A stretch of DNA of 54,478 bases from an uncultured Methanobrevibacter sp. GTDB taxonomy: Archaea > Methanobacteriota > Methanobacteria > Methanobacteriales > Methanobacteriaceae. This document shows positions 36,207-42,519 of the stretch, one piece after another (the stretch's first letter is position 1; every line of letters starts with the position of its first letter). The stretch covers positions 1 to 54,478 of the forward strand of contig ONUN01000001.1 of assembly GCA_900320955.1 (NCBI GenBank), written 5' to 3'. Under the pieces are notes generated by a model. The model searched no databases and had not been told where the DNA came from. It was given only the letters and a program-made list of their open reading frames with translations. A program made the position numbers and the translations under genes.

Positions 36207-36513
36207 ATTAGGTGAAACCATACCAATATTTTGTGATAAATGCGGAGCGAAAATAAGAAACGAAAATGCTAAATTCTGTGATAAGTGCGGAAATGAAATT
36301 ACCACAACAGGCAATAATATCCATTCAACCAGCACTTCATATTCCTGTCCTTATTGTGGTCAAAAAATTCCATATTCGACCAAATGTCCCAAATGCGGAA
36401 AATCATTGCAAAATGATGATGCGGTAAAGGCAGGATTAGGTGTAGTTGGTATTGTCATATTATTATTTTTAATAAGTGGAATTTGTGGATTTTTATTACT
36501 TCTATTTGCTTAA
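36196..36513 (+). CDS. double zinc-ribbon protein with C-terminal membrane helix
   Basis: About 105 residues if begun at ATG 36196. Two zinc ribbons (CDKCGAKIRNENAKFCDKCG and CPYCGQKIPYSTKCPKCG) are followed by one helix (AGLGVVGIVILLFLISGICG). The start is unusual. The in-frame ATGs (36178, 36196) lie inside the end of the previous gene and have no binding site, while AGGTGA at 36210-36215 stands four bases before an ATA at 36220 that would begin I-P-I-F-C-D-K-C-G, exactly where its neighbours begin. So an ATA start or a mutated ATG is possible. Confidence 0.6.
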   Translation: MDIELGETIPIFCDKCGAKIRNENAKFCDKCGNEITTTGNNIHSTSTSYSCPYCGQKIPYSTKCPKCGKSLQNDDAVKAGLGVVGIVILLFLISGICGFLLLLFA

Positions 36514-36526
36514 TGGAGGCATAATA

Positions 36527-37054
36527 ATGGTAAAGTTTTGTGATAAATGTGGAGAACAACTAAAAAACGAAAATGCAAATTTCTGCGATAAATGTGGAGC
36601 GGAAGTTAAAATAAACAATAATCAAAACAACACTGGAATAACCAATACCGGACCGATGACAGTATGTCCTCATTGTGGCCAAACCACATCCAGTGAACTA
36701 ACTCATTGTGAAAAATGCGGATTATCTCAAAATGAATATACTGCCGGAGTTATTGTAGGTTATATTGTTACATTCATACTGGGCTTTTTTTTAATTCGAG
36801 TACTCCCTATAATAACCTATAATATTTTTGCATCCATATTTTTGATTATAACTTTAATTCCGGCTATTTACCTGTTAACAAGGAAAAGCGGAAAGGCAAA
36901 AACTCAAGGAGTATTCCTTATTGGATTAATTATACTATGGTGCATACTATCCTATATATTCAGATACTCAGTTGAGATTACCTATTTAATAGTAATTCTA
37001 TTAATGGCCGCAGGAATATATTTATGGTTTAAAGATTACTCTTTATTCCATTAA
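36527..37054 (+). CDS. double zinc-ribbon, multi-helix membrane protein
   Basis: A 175-residue protein starting MVKFCDKCG at ATG 36527, with GGAGG (36515-36519) seven bases upstream. Zinc ribbons CDKCGEQLKNENANFCDKCG and CPHCGQTTSSELTHCEKCG are followed by four hydrophobic helices (AGVIVGYIVTFILGFFLI, IFASIFLIITLIPAIYLL, GVFLIGLIILWCILSYIF, ITYLIVILLMAAGIYLWF). It is the last gene of the zinc-ribbon run; the first ribbon is nearly the same as in the gene before, which points to recent duplication. Confidence 0.65.
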   Translation: MVKFCDKCGEQLKNENANFCDKCGAEVKINNNQNNTGITNTGPMTVCPHCGQTTSSELTHCEKCGLSQNEYTAGVIVGYIVTFILGFFLIRVLPIITYNIFASIFLIITLIPAIYLLTRKSGKAKTQGVFLIGLIILWCILSYIFRYSVEITYLIVILLMAAGIYLWFKDYSLFH

Positions 37055-37098
37055 ATATTCCCTTTTTCAATTTTTCAACTATTTCATCATCAGATTAG

Positions 37099-37320
37099 TT
37101 AATCTGTACAACATCCTTTCCTTACGGATTCATCAAGACATTCAGCGACTTTCGCATCTTTGAGCTCATGCAAGACCTTTGAAATGTGGTTTGGTCTGAT
37201 TCCAGTGTCTTTGGCTATCTGTGTTGGCATTTTCACTTCATCTTTCAATGCATTGACAGTTTTTACGCGATAAGAAGAAATATTTACATAAGCGTAGGTT
37301 TTTAATGTTTCATCATCCAT
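37099..37320 (-). CDS. winged-helix transcriptional regulator with frameshifted C-terminus
   Basis: A 73-residue protein with a winged-helix core: VNISSYRVKTVNALKDEVKM, then PTQIAKDTGIRPNHISKVLH (recognition helix) and ELKDAKVAECLDE. Related small archaeal regulators end in a wing KGRLYRLT. Here the frame ends RKGCCTD, but the alternative frame reads M-L-Y-R-L-T-N-L-M-M-K to a TAG at 37079. One missing G in AAAGGATG explains both, so the wing tip is lost or the base was mis-read. It probably controls itself or the neighbouring surface genes (see the palindrome at 37370). Confidence 0.65.
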   Translation of the reverse strand: MDDETLKTYAYVNISSYRVKTVNALKDEVKMPTQIAKDTGIRPNHISKVLHELKDAKVAECLDESVRKGCCTD

Positions 37321-37369
37321 AGTAACAACTCTCCCTTAGTTATATAATTTATAGATAATCAAATTTAAA

Positions 37370-37386
37370 TGTTGTTACTTACAACA
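37370..37386. promoter_or_regulatory. palindrome upstream of the winged-helix gene, possible operator
   Basis: TGTTGT-tactt-ACAACA is a perfect inverted repeat with six-base arms, about 50-65 bases ahead of ATG 37320. A further AACAAC half-site lies at 37324-37329, and a TATA-like CTATAAATTATATAA (about 37340-37354) lies between. This layout would fit autoregulation by the small winged-helix protein. Confidence 0.4.
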
Positions 37387-37469
37387 ATTATCTGATTCGA
37401 AAAGCCCTGAAAGCTCCCTTAAAAATCAGATAATGCAGATTAATAGACTCAATCTAAAAAAAGAAAGTT

Positions 37470-37489
37470 GTAGGCGGATTTGCACCTAC
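37470..37489 (-). terminator. GTAGG/CCTAC hairpin downstream of the paralogue array
   Basis: GTAGG (37470-37474) and CCTAC (37485-37489) form the arms; on the minus strand a T-rich run (TTTCTTTTTTT) follows at 37466-37455. It lies beyond the last gene and the 3' relic of the array and probably ends its transcript. The same motif recurs at 31193 and 49443. Confidence 0.5.
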
Positions 37490-37542
37490 CAAAAATCATT
37501 TAATGAATTAATATCCTACTTTCATAGATATCGTTAGCGCCG

Positions 37543-37602
37543 TCAAACATCCTTAATGGTTAATTTCAGTGTTGTGTTGCCAGTGCAGTTTTCATTTCAA
37601 CT
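37543..37602 (-). pseudogene. 3' relic of a sixth array member (Ig-like domain end)
   Basis: The minus strand reads NENCTGNTTLKLTIKDV and a TGA at 37543. This matches the end of the Ig-like domain in the five full genes (NENYTGNNTTQKLTIKEK) with several changes. Nothing upstream of it belongs to the same copy, because the stop of the 37612 gene lies only ten bases away. It marks the downstream boundary of the array. Confidence 0.6.
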
Positions 37603-37611
37603 ATTTTCCGT

Positions 37612-38211
37612 TCATTTAAATCCGAGACTGTGAATTTCACCAGTCCGCACATCCACAGTCCTCATGTAGCCGTCTGCATATTCCTGTTTAACATGATATT
37701 CATCAATGAAATATCTTTTAGTTTCAGGATAGGGATCATTGGATGGGGGCAAATTATTAATGTCATACCAGGATCCGGATGAAGACTTGGAATTGGATGA
37801 AACCAATTGGGCCTGTGCAGTTTTTTCCTTGATTTCCAATTTCTGTGTCGTGTTGTTTCCAGTGTAGTTTTCATTTCCACTATAACTAACAGCAACATCA
37901 TATTTACCTTTATCCAGCTTCAAATCCATTTTGGCATTACCCTTGTCATTGGTCTTAACAGTTTTATTTGCAACAACCTTACCTTTGCTGTCCTTGACTG
38001 TGATGTTGACATTCTGCTTGGATAGTGGAGTCTTATTCAAGTCAGTCAGCTTAACTGAGAGTTTATCTCCTTCGTATAAAGTCTTATTGCTGGTAATTTT
38101 AATTTTAGTTGGTTCCTTGGCATGAATTGGATTCAGTACAGCAAATCCGATAGCTGCTGCAAGAATAACAATTATCACAACCAGTATTATGATTATATTT
38201 TTGCTTTCCAT
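37612..38211 (-). CDS. array member 1: membrane-anchored Ig-like protein with variable tail
   Basis: A 199-residue protein from the MESKN start at ATG 38211, with GGTGAT three bases further up. An uncleaved N-terminal helix (IIIILVVIIVILAAAIGFAV) anchors it, probably with the rest outside. Residues 35-125 are one Ig-like domain (LYEGDKLSVKLTDLNKTPLS, VNITVKDSKGKVVANKTVKT). The tail (WYDINNLPPSNDPYPETKRY, then DVRTGEIHSLG) is closely related to that of array member 5 at 40631 but not to the others. Its start follows the stop of the previous gene by ten bases and it has no promoter block of its own. The binding partner is unknown. Confidence 0.65.
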   Translation of the reverse strand: MESKNIIIILVVIIVILAAAIGFAVLNPIHAKEPTKIKITSNKTLYEGDKLSVKLTDLNKTPLSKQNVNITVKDSKGKVVANKTVKTNDKGNAKMDLKLDKGKYDVAVSYSGNENYTGNNTTQKLEIKEKTAQAQLVSSNSKSSSGSWYDINNLPPSNDPYPETKRYFIDEYHVKQEYADGYMRTVDVRTGEIHSLGFK

Positions 38212-38220
38212 CATATCACC

Positions 38221-38844
38221 TCATGTATGGTATGTTCCGGTATTCGGATCACGGGAAGTATAGCCCCCAACAGTCACATACTCTCCAGGCCTGTCGCCAT
38301 CCACTCTCATTTCAATATAGTGCATGTCATTTGCAATTGCATACTCTCGGGTTATGCCCTGAGAATCAACTTCAGGCCCATATTCAGGATATATTCCACC
38401 ATCAGGAGCATTTTTGCTTGCATGAGTTGTGGTTGAGGTTTGCTTTCCACCAACCAATTCGGCAGTTGCCTTTTTAACTGTGACATTATCAGAAACGGCA
38501 GCTGATGCGTATTTATTATTCCCTTCGAATTTGCATTCGACGGAATACTTGCCTTCCTCTTTCATTTTATATTTGGCCTGACCTTTGGAATTGGTTTTTA
38601 TTCCCTTTTCGGTTGTTGATCCGCTTTTGTCTTTAATTTTAATTTTAATTGTTTCATTTGAAATTGGATTTCCATTGATATCGGTTAATTTGACGGCCAA
38701 TGAATCACCGGCCTTAACGCTCTTATCCACAATTTTCAGATTTGACTTTTCCTTTGTCATTTGCTGAGAAAACATCACGCCTATGGCCGCCGCAAGAATA
38801 ACGATTATCACAATCAATATTATAATAATGTTTTTGTTTTCCAT
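38221..38844 (-). CDS. array member 2: divergent membrane-anchored Ig-like protein
   Basis: A 207-residue protein from ATG 38844 (MENKN), six bases after GGGATG; ATG 38853 is an alternative. It has the same plan as the others, with an N-terminal anchor (IIIILIVIIVILAAAIGVMF) and one Ig-like domain (VKAGDSLAVKLTDINGNPIS, KYSVECKFEGNNKYASAAVS), but is much more diverged. The tail (GGIYPEYGPEVDSQGITREY, VGGYTSRDPNTGTYHT) is unique. Only about 45 bases separate it from the gene upstream and no promoter block is present, so it is cotranscribed with members 3 and 1. Confidence 0.62.
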   Translation of the reverse strand: MENKNIIIILIVIIVILAAAIGVMFSQQMTKEKSNLKIVDKSVKAGDSLAVKLTDINGNPISNETIKIKIKDKSGSTTEKGIKTNSKGQAKYKMKEEGKYSVECKFEGNNKYASAAVSDNVTVKKATAELVGGKQTSTTTHASKNAPDGGIYPEYGPEVDSQGITREYAIANDMHYIEMRVDGDRPGEYVTVGGYTSRDPNTGTYHT

Positions 38845-38888
38845 ATTATGCATCCCATGTATAATCTATTTAGAAATAATCCCATTAG

Positions 38889-39485
38889 TTACAGTTGAGA
38901 ATAGAAATCACCATCTCTCATGAACGGTTCCTTCGGATCCTGTCCGCTGATTGCACGGCTCTTGTCCTCTATGAAATTACCGCTTGGAGTCCAGAACCCA
39001 TATCTTCCATCCTTATATCCATATTTAAGGTTTCCTTCAGTTCTTTCAATATAAGTGTCAGTTGAGTGGGTTGGCTGTGATTGTGCAACTTTCTCCTTTT
39101 CCTTGACAGTCAGTTTTTGTGTGGTGTTGTTTCCAGTGTAATTTTCATTTCCACCATAAATTACAGTAACATCATATTTTCCTTTCTTCAAGTTCAAATC
39201 CAGTTTTGCATTACCCTTGTCATTGGTCTTAACAGTTTTATTTGCCACAACCTTGCCTTTGCTATCCTTGACAGTGATATTGACATTCTGCTTGGACAAT
39301 GGAGTCTTATTCAAGTCAGTCAGCTTAACTGACAAGTCCCCACCTTCATATAAAGTCTTGTTGCTTGTGACTTTGATTTTAGTTGGTTGCTTGGCATGCA
39401 TCGGATTCAATACAGTAAATCCGATTGCCGCTGCAAGAATAACAATAATCACAATTAAAATTACAATGATATTTTTGCTTTCCAT
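38889..39485 (-). CDS. array member 3: membrane-anchored Ig-like protein with WTPSG tail
   Basis: A 198-residue protein. N-terminal anchor (IIVILIVIIVILAAAIGFTV), the conserved Ig-like domain almost identical to members 4 and 5, then a unique tail (YGYKDGRYGFWTPSGNFIED, SGQDPKEPFMRDGDFYSQL). GGGGG lies ahead of ATG 39485, and the shared promoter block lies at 39500-39544. It heads the transcription unit for members 3, 2 and 1. Confidence 0.65.
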   Translation of the reverse strand: MESKNIIVILIVIIVILAAAIGFTVLNPMHAKQPTKIKVTSNKTLYEGGDLSVKLTDLNKTPLSKQNVNITVKDSKGKVVANKTVKTNDKGNAKLDLNLKKGKYDVTVIYGGNENYTGNNTTQKLTVKEKEKVAQSQPTHSTDTYIERTEGNLKYGYKDGRYGFWTPSGNFIEDKSRAISGQDPKEPFMRDGDFYSQL

Positions 39486-39499
39486 ATTGAGTTCCCCCC

Positions 39500-39544
39500 T
39501 ATAAACTAATACTATTTATACACAACTTGCATAATAACATTTTC
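39500..39544 (-). promoter_or_regulatory. shared promoter block of array member 3
   Basis: On the minus strand this block reads GTTATTATGCAAGTTG, then the TATA box GTATAAATAGT, then ATTAGTTTATA, ending in the G-rich binding site. The TATA box lies about 30 bases before the ATG, giving a very short leader. The same block is present upstream of members 4, 5 and the 5' relic with almost no changes. Confidence 0.65.
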
Positions 39545-39711
39545 GACCACCAAAACAAACCCCACAATAATGAAAAGAACATGCGAATATTTTGACAGAT
39601 GAATATAGAAACAGTAAAATAAATAGTCAATTGTTGAATTAAACAGAATTGATTATAAAAAATAGTGCAAACATACAAGTGAATGTACTAGAAAAAAAAT
39701 AAAAAAAGTAA

Positions 39712-39734
39712 AGTAACTGCAAAAGCAAGTTACT
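39712..39734 (-). terminator. adhesin-type terminator hairpin
   Basis: AGTAACT (39712-39718) pairs with AGTTACT (39728-39734); the minus strand continues into T-rich sequence. The TAA ending the in-frame adhesin-tail relic (39730-39732) lies in the stem. Confidence 0.55.
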
Positions 39735-39813
39735 TTTTAATTTTTGCAGTTTTCTTAACAGTGTCCTTGAGGTATGTTGCCTGATAGGTTATCATTTTGC
39801 CGATCTTGGGCTT
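39730..39813 (-). pseudogene. adhesin C-terminal tail fragment in frame after the stop of array member 4
   Basis: Directly after the stop of member 4, and in the same frame, the minus strand reads KPKIGKMITYQATYLKDTVK followed by KTAKIKK and TAA. This is nearly identical to the end of the adhesin at the right edge of the window (ATYQATYLKDTVKKTAKIKK). Only the last strand of the domain is present. It shows that member 4 recombined with the 3' end of an adhesin gene. Confidence 0.7.
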
Positions 39814-40395
39814 TTATTCCACCATTGCCTGGTATTTTTCAACCAATTCCGGAGACTTTGTATATACATACATCGGTATTCCATCATCTGCTGCTTTTTG
39901 CCTTGCAGCATATATTTTTCTTGTCTCTTCAGGCATATGACTGCCAGAAGTTTGGTCTGATGAATCTCCGGAGTTTACCTGTTCAACAGTAGCCTTAGCA
40001 ACTTCCTTTTCTTTAACTGTTAATTTCTGTGTGGTATTGTTTCCAGTGTAGTTTTCATTTCCATCATAAATTACAGTAACATCGTATTTTCCTTTCTTCA
40101 GGTTCAAATCCAGTTTTGCATTACCCTTGTCATTGGTTTTAACAGTTTTATTTGCCACAACCTTGCCTTTGCTGTCCTTAACAGTGATGTTGACATTCTG
40201 CTTGAACAGTGGAGTCTTATTCAAGTCAGTCAGCTTAACTGACAAGTCGTCACCTTCGTATAAAGTCTTGTTGCTTGTGACTTTGATTTTAGTTGGTTGC
40301 TTGGCATGCATCGGTTTTAATACCATAAATCCGATTGCAGCTGCAAGAATAACAATTATCACAAGCAATATTATGATTATGTTTTTGCTTTCCAT
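39814..40395 (-). CDS. array member 4: membrane-anchored Ig-like protein with helical tail
   Basis: A 193-residue protein. N-terminal anchor (IIIILLVIIVILAAAIGFMV), conserved Ig-like domain (LYEGDDLSVKLTDLNKTPLF, KYDVTVIYDGNENYTGNN), then a short helical tail (MPEETRKIYAARQKAADDGI, SPELVEKYQAMVE). GGAGG stands ahead of ATG 40395 and the promoter block lies at 40409-40453. After its stop an adhesin tail continues in the same frame. Pro-to-His and other changes relative to members 3 and 5 are few in the shared part. Confidence 0.65.
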   Translation of the reverse strand: MESKNIIIILLVIIVILAAAIGFMVLKPMHAKQPTKIKVTSNKTLYEGDDLSVKLTDLNKTPLFKQNVNITVKDSKGKVVANKTVKTNDKGNAKLDLNLKKGKYDVTVIYDGNENYTGNNTTQKLTVKEKEVAKATVEQVNSGDSSDQTSGSHMPEETRKIYAARQKAADDGIPMYVYTKSPELVEKYQAMVE

Positions 40396-40408
40396 TTAAG
40401 TTCCTCCA

Positions 40409-40453
40409 TATAAACTAATACTATTTATACACAACTTGTATAATAACATTTTC
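40409..40453 (-). promoter_or_regulatory. shared promoter block of array member 4
   Basis: This is a copy of the block at 39500-39544, differing at one or two positions (CAAGTTGTGTATAAATAGT core). It is followed on the minus strand by GGAGG and the ATG. Confidence 0.65.
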
Positions 40454-40580
40454 TGAAATGAAAACAATACCTCAATAATCAAAAGAACATATAAATATTT
40501 TGATAGTTGTTTCCAAAACAGCCCAATAAACAATTAATATTTAAAGCAGAAGAAATGAATTATAAAAAAAAGTGAAATGA

Positions 40581-40624
40581 TACAAGTGAATGTATATGAA
40601 AAAATAGAATTGTGGTGGATGAAG
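40581..40624 (-). terminator. terminator-like hairpins downstream of array member 5
   Basis: ATACA-AGTGAA-TGTAT (40580-40595) is a short hairpin that recurs at 39674 and 45861 in similar AT-rich surroundings. Next to the stop of member 5, GGTG and CACC arms are followed on the minus strand by TTCTATTTTTTC, which looks like a transcription end. Confidence 0.4.
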
Positions 40625-40630
40625 TTTCAC

Positions 40631-41221
40631 CTAGAAAAATCCACCATGCCTTTCACCTGTTCTTAAGTCTACAATACTTCGATAATGATCAGAATACTCC
40701 TGCGCCACATGATTTTCATCAATTTGATATCTCCTGGTTTCAGGATTCGGGTCATTGCTTGGCGGCAAATTATTAATATCATACCGATTTCCTGATGAAG
40801 ATTGAGAACTGGTAGGTTGTGCTTGAGCAACCTTTTCTTTAATAGTCAATTTCTGTGTCGTGTTGTTTCCAGTGTAGTTTTCATTTCCACCATAAGTAAC
40901 ACTGACATCGTATTTTCCTTTCTTCAGGTTCAAATCCATTTTTGCATTACCCTTGTCATTGGTTTTAACAGTTTTATTAGCCACAACCTTGCCTTTGCTG
41001 TCTTTTACTGTAATGTTGACATTCTGCTTGGACAGTGGAGTCTTATTCAAGTCAGTCAGCTTAACTGACAAGTCGTCACCTTCTGATAAAGTCTTATTGC
41101 TTGTGACTTTGATTTTTGTTGGTTCTTTTGCATGCATCGGATTCAATACAGTAAATCCGATTGCAGCTGCAAGAATAACAATAATCACAAGCAATATTAT
41201 AATTATATTTTTGCTTTCCAT
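40631..41221 (-). CDS. array member 5: membrane-anchored Ig-like protein
   Basis: A 196-residue protein. N-terminal anchor (IIIILLVIIVILAAAIGFTV), conserved Ig-like domain (SVKLTDLNKTPLSKQNVNIT, KYDVSVTYGGNENYTGNN) and a tail (RYDINNLPPSNDPNPETRRY, DLRTGERHGGFF) shared in kind with member 1 although the two genes lie at opposite ends of the array. GGGG lies ahead of ATG 41221, with the promoter block at 41235-41279. The gap to 41486 upstream holds nothing else. Confidence 0.65.
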   Translation of the reverse strand: MESKNIIIILLVIIVILAAAIGFTVLNPMHAKEPTKIKVTSNKTLSEGDDLSVKLTDLNKTPLSKQNVNITVKDSKGKVVANKTVKTNDKGNAKMDLNLKKGKYDVSVTYGGNENYTGNNTTQKLTIKEKVAQAQPTSSQSSSGNRYDINNLPPSNDPNPETRRYQIDENHVAQEYSDHYRSIVDLRTGERHGGFF

Positions 41222-41234
41222 TTAATTTCCCCCA

Positions 41235-41279
41235 TATAAACTAATACTATTTATACACAACTTGCATAATAACATTTTC
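41235..41279 (-). promoter_or_regulatory. shared promoter block of array member 5
   Basis: This is another copy of the block at 39500-39544, with the TATA box GTATAAATAGT about 30 bases before the ATG. Confidence 0.65.
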
Positions 41280-41486
41280 TGAAATGAAAATACTCAAAAG
41301 GACATAATGGCTCGATGGAAAATCAAAAAAAAATTTATTTATAATTATTTTTATTAATGCAAATTGCATCTTGATTAATTTTAGATGGGTGTTTGAAATT
41401 TGTTTAGTAGGTTAAGTGGTATTCAAAGTTTGTGATAATAGGTTGATTACAAATCTTTGTTTTTTATTACTTTTAACAGAAACTAT

Positions 41487-42155
41487 TTAAATTTCTTTAA
41501 TTACCTCTACTTTTCCTCCTATATTATTAAACCAACTTATTACTTCCTTTTTTTCAATATCCATGCCGTTAGCACCTTTCCACGCATATCCTGATTTTCC
41601 TCCATAGTGATGGATGTATTTTTCATGATTTCTAACTGCCCGAATTTTTAATCCTTCAGACAAAATTTGGCTTTGAATTTTTGTTATAGACCACCACCAT
41701 TCGAAATATTCGTCAAGTTGATATTTGTCATATAAGTATTTATCAATCAAAAAGCAATATCCATCTGCTCTAACAGGATCTGAAAGAACTGCTCCAAATG
41801 ATGAGATTCCCCCTTTTTCTGGATGAATTTCCATTAATTTATTAAAACAGTTGGGGTCATTAATTTTTATATCTGAATTAAGAAGCAAATAATGGGTTGT
41901 GTCAGGGCTTGCATATTTGCTAGCTAAATTATTTCCTTTAGCAAATAAATCATTTTTAGAATTAAAAATTAATTTGTCGATTAGTCCTTTTTCGTTTAAA
42001 TTATTTAAAAGATTTTTTGTTTGAAATTGGGAGTTATTGTCAAGTACGATTAACTCTAAATTATTTGTTTTTTCTTTTGCTTTGTTAACTCCCTTCACTG
42101 ATTCAAGAACACATCTGGGAGCATTAAAAGTTAACATTAATATGGATATTTTCAT
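41487..42155 (-). CDS. family 2 glycosyltransferase
   Basis: A 222-residue GT-A fold protein: MKISILMLTFNAPRCVLESV (nucleotide-sugar binding strand), LELIVLDNNSQFQTKN, AKGNNLASKYA and HYLLLNSDIKIND, in which the Asp-x-Asp metal motif of the family is represented by NSD. The C-terminal half (GYCFLIDKYLYDKYQLDEYF, HHYGGKSGYAWKG) holds the acceptor side. It probably adds a sugar to a cell-surface glycan or protein; the donor is unknown. Its only apparent promoter is the array-type block at 42320-42364, carried by the relic upstream. Confidence 0.78.
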   Translation of the reverse strand: MKISILMLTFNAPRCVLESVKGVNKAKEKTNNLELIVLDNNSQFQTKNLLNNLNEKGLIDKLIFNSKNDLFAKGNNLASKYASPDTTHYLLLNSDIKINDPNCFNKLMEIHPEKGGISSFGAVLSDPVRADGYCFLIDKYLYDKYQLDEYFEWWWSITKIQSQILSEGLKIRAVRNHEKYIHHYGGKSGYAWKGANGMDIEKKEVISWFNNIGGKVEVIKEI

Positions 42156-42192
42156 TTTTACAACCTATTATTGAACTGATGTTAAATATTTT

Positions 42193-42306
42193 TTACTTTT
42201 TAGTATATAAATTTTGTTTAGATTTTTTTGTTGAATTTTGAGTGAATTTCAGACAAATCAATGAAATCATAATCCCCAAAATTATGATTATGTTTTTGCT
42301 TTCCAT
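42193..42306 (-). pseudogene. 5' relic of an array member: start and anchor only
   Basis: From ATG 42306 the minus strand reads MESKNIIIILGIMISLICLK, then FTQNSTKKSKQNLYTKK, and stops at 42193. The first nine residues and the leader are identical to the array genes, then the sequence departs. It could be a 37-residue membrane peptide in its own right, or the leftover 5' end of a deleted copy. Forty bases further on begins the glycosyltransferase. Confidence 0.6.
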
Positions 42307-42319
42307 TTAATTTCCCCCA

Positions 42320-42364
42320 TATAAACTAATACTATTTATACACAACTTGCATAATAACATTTTC
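42320..42364 (-). promoter_or_regulatory. array promoter block in front of the 5' relic and the glycosyltransferase
   Basis: This is an intact copy of the array promoter block with the TATA box GTATAAATAGT, identical to that of member 5 over its whole length as far as I can see. Because the relic is so short, transcripts from here would run into the glycosyltransferase gene. Confidence 0.6.
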
Positions 42365-42519
42365 TACACTGAAAAGGACATAACGGCAGGATGGAAAATC
42401 AAAAAAAAAGTTCCATAAATTGAAAATGTCTCCTTTCTATCATTTATATATTTAAACATCCAAAAATATTATCATTATAAAATATTTTTAATATTTAGGA
42501 AAATTTAGGAGAAATGAAA

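Noticed and set aside
36476-36526. Upstream extension of the last zinc-ribbon membrane gene
   Set aside because: The added residues come from the end of the previous gene in another frame, and GGAGG plus ATG 36527 gives a proper start.
37321-37612. Riboswitch between regulator and array
   Set aside because: The only structures are a short palindrome before the regulator and a terminator hairpin after the array; no conserved aptamer was recognised.
39500-42364. Four near-identical 45-base blocks that could be mobile-element ends
   Set aside because: Each lies directly before the same start codon with a TATA box and binding site; they are promoters duplicated with the genes, and no transposase is present.
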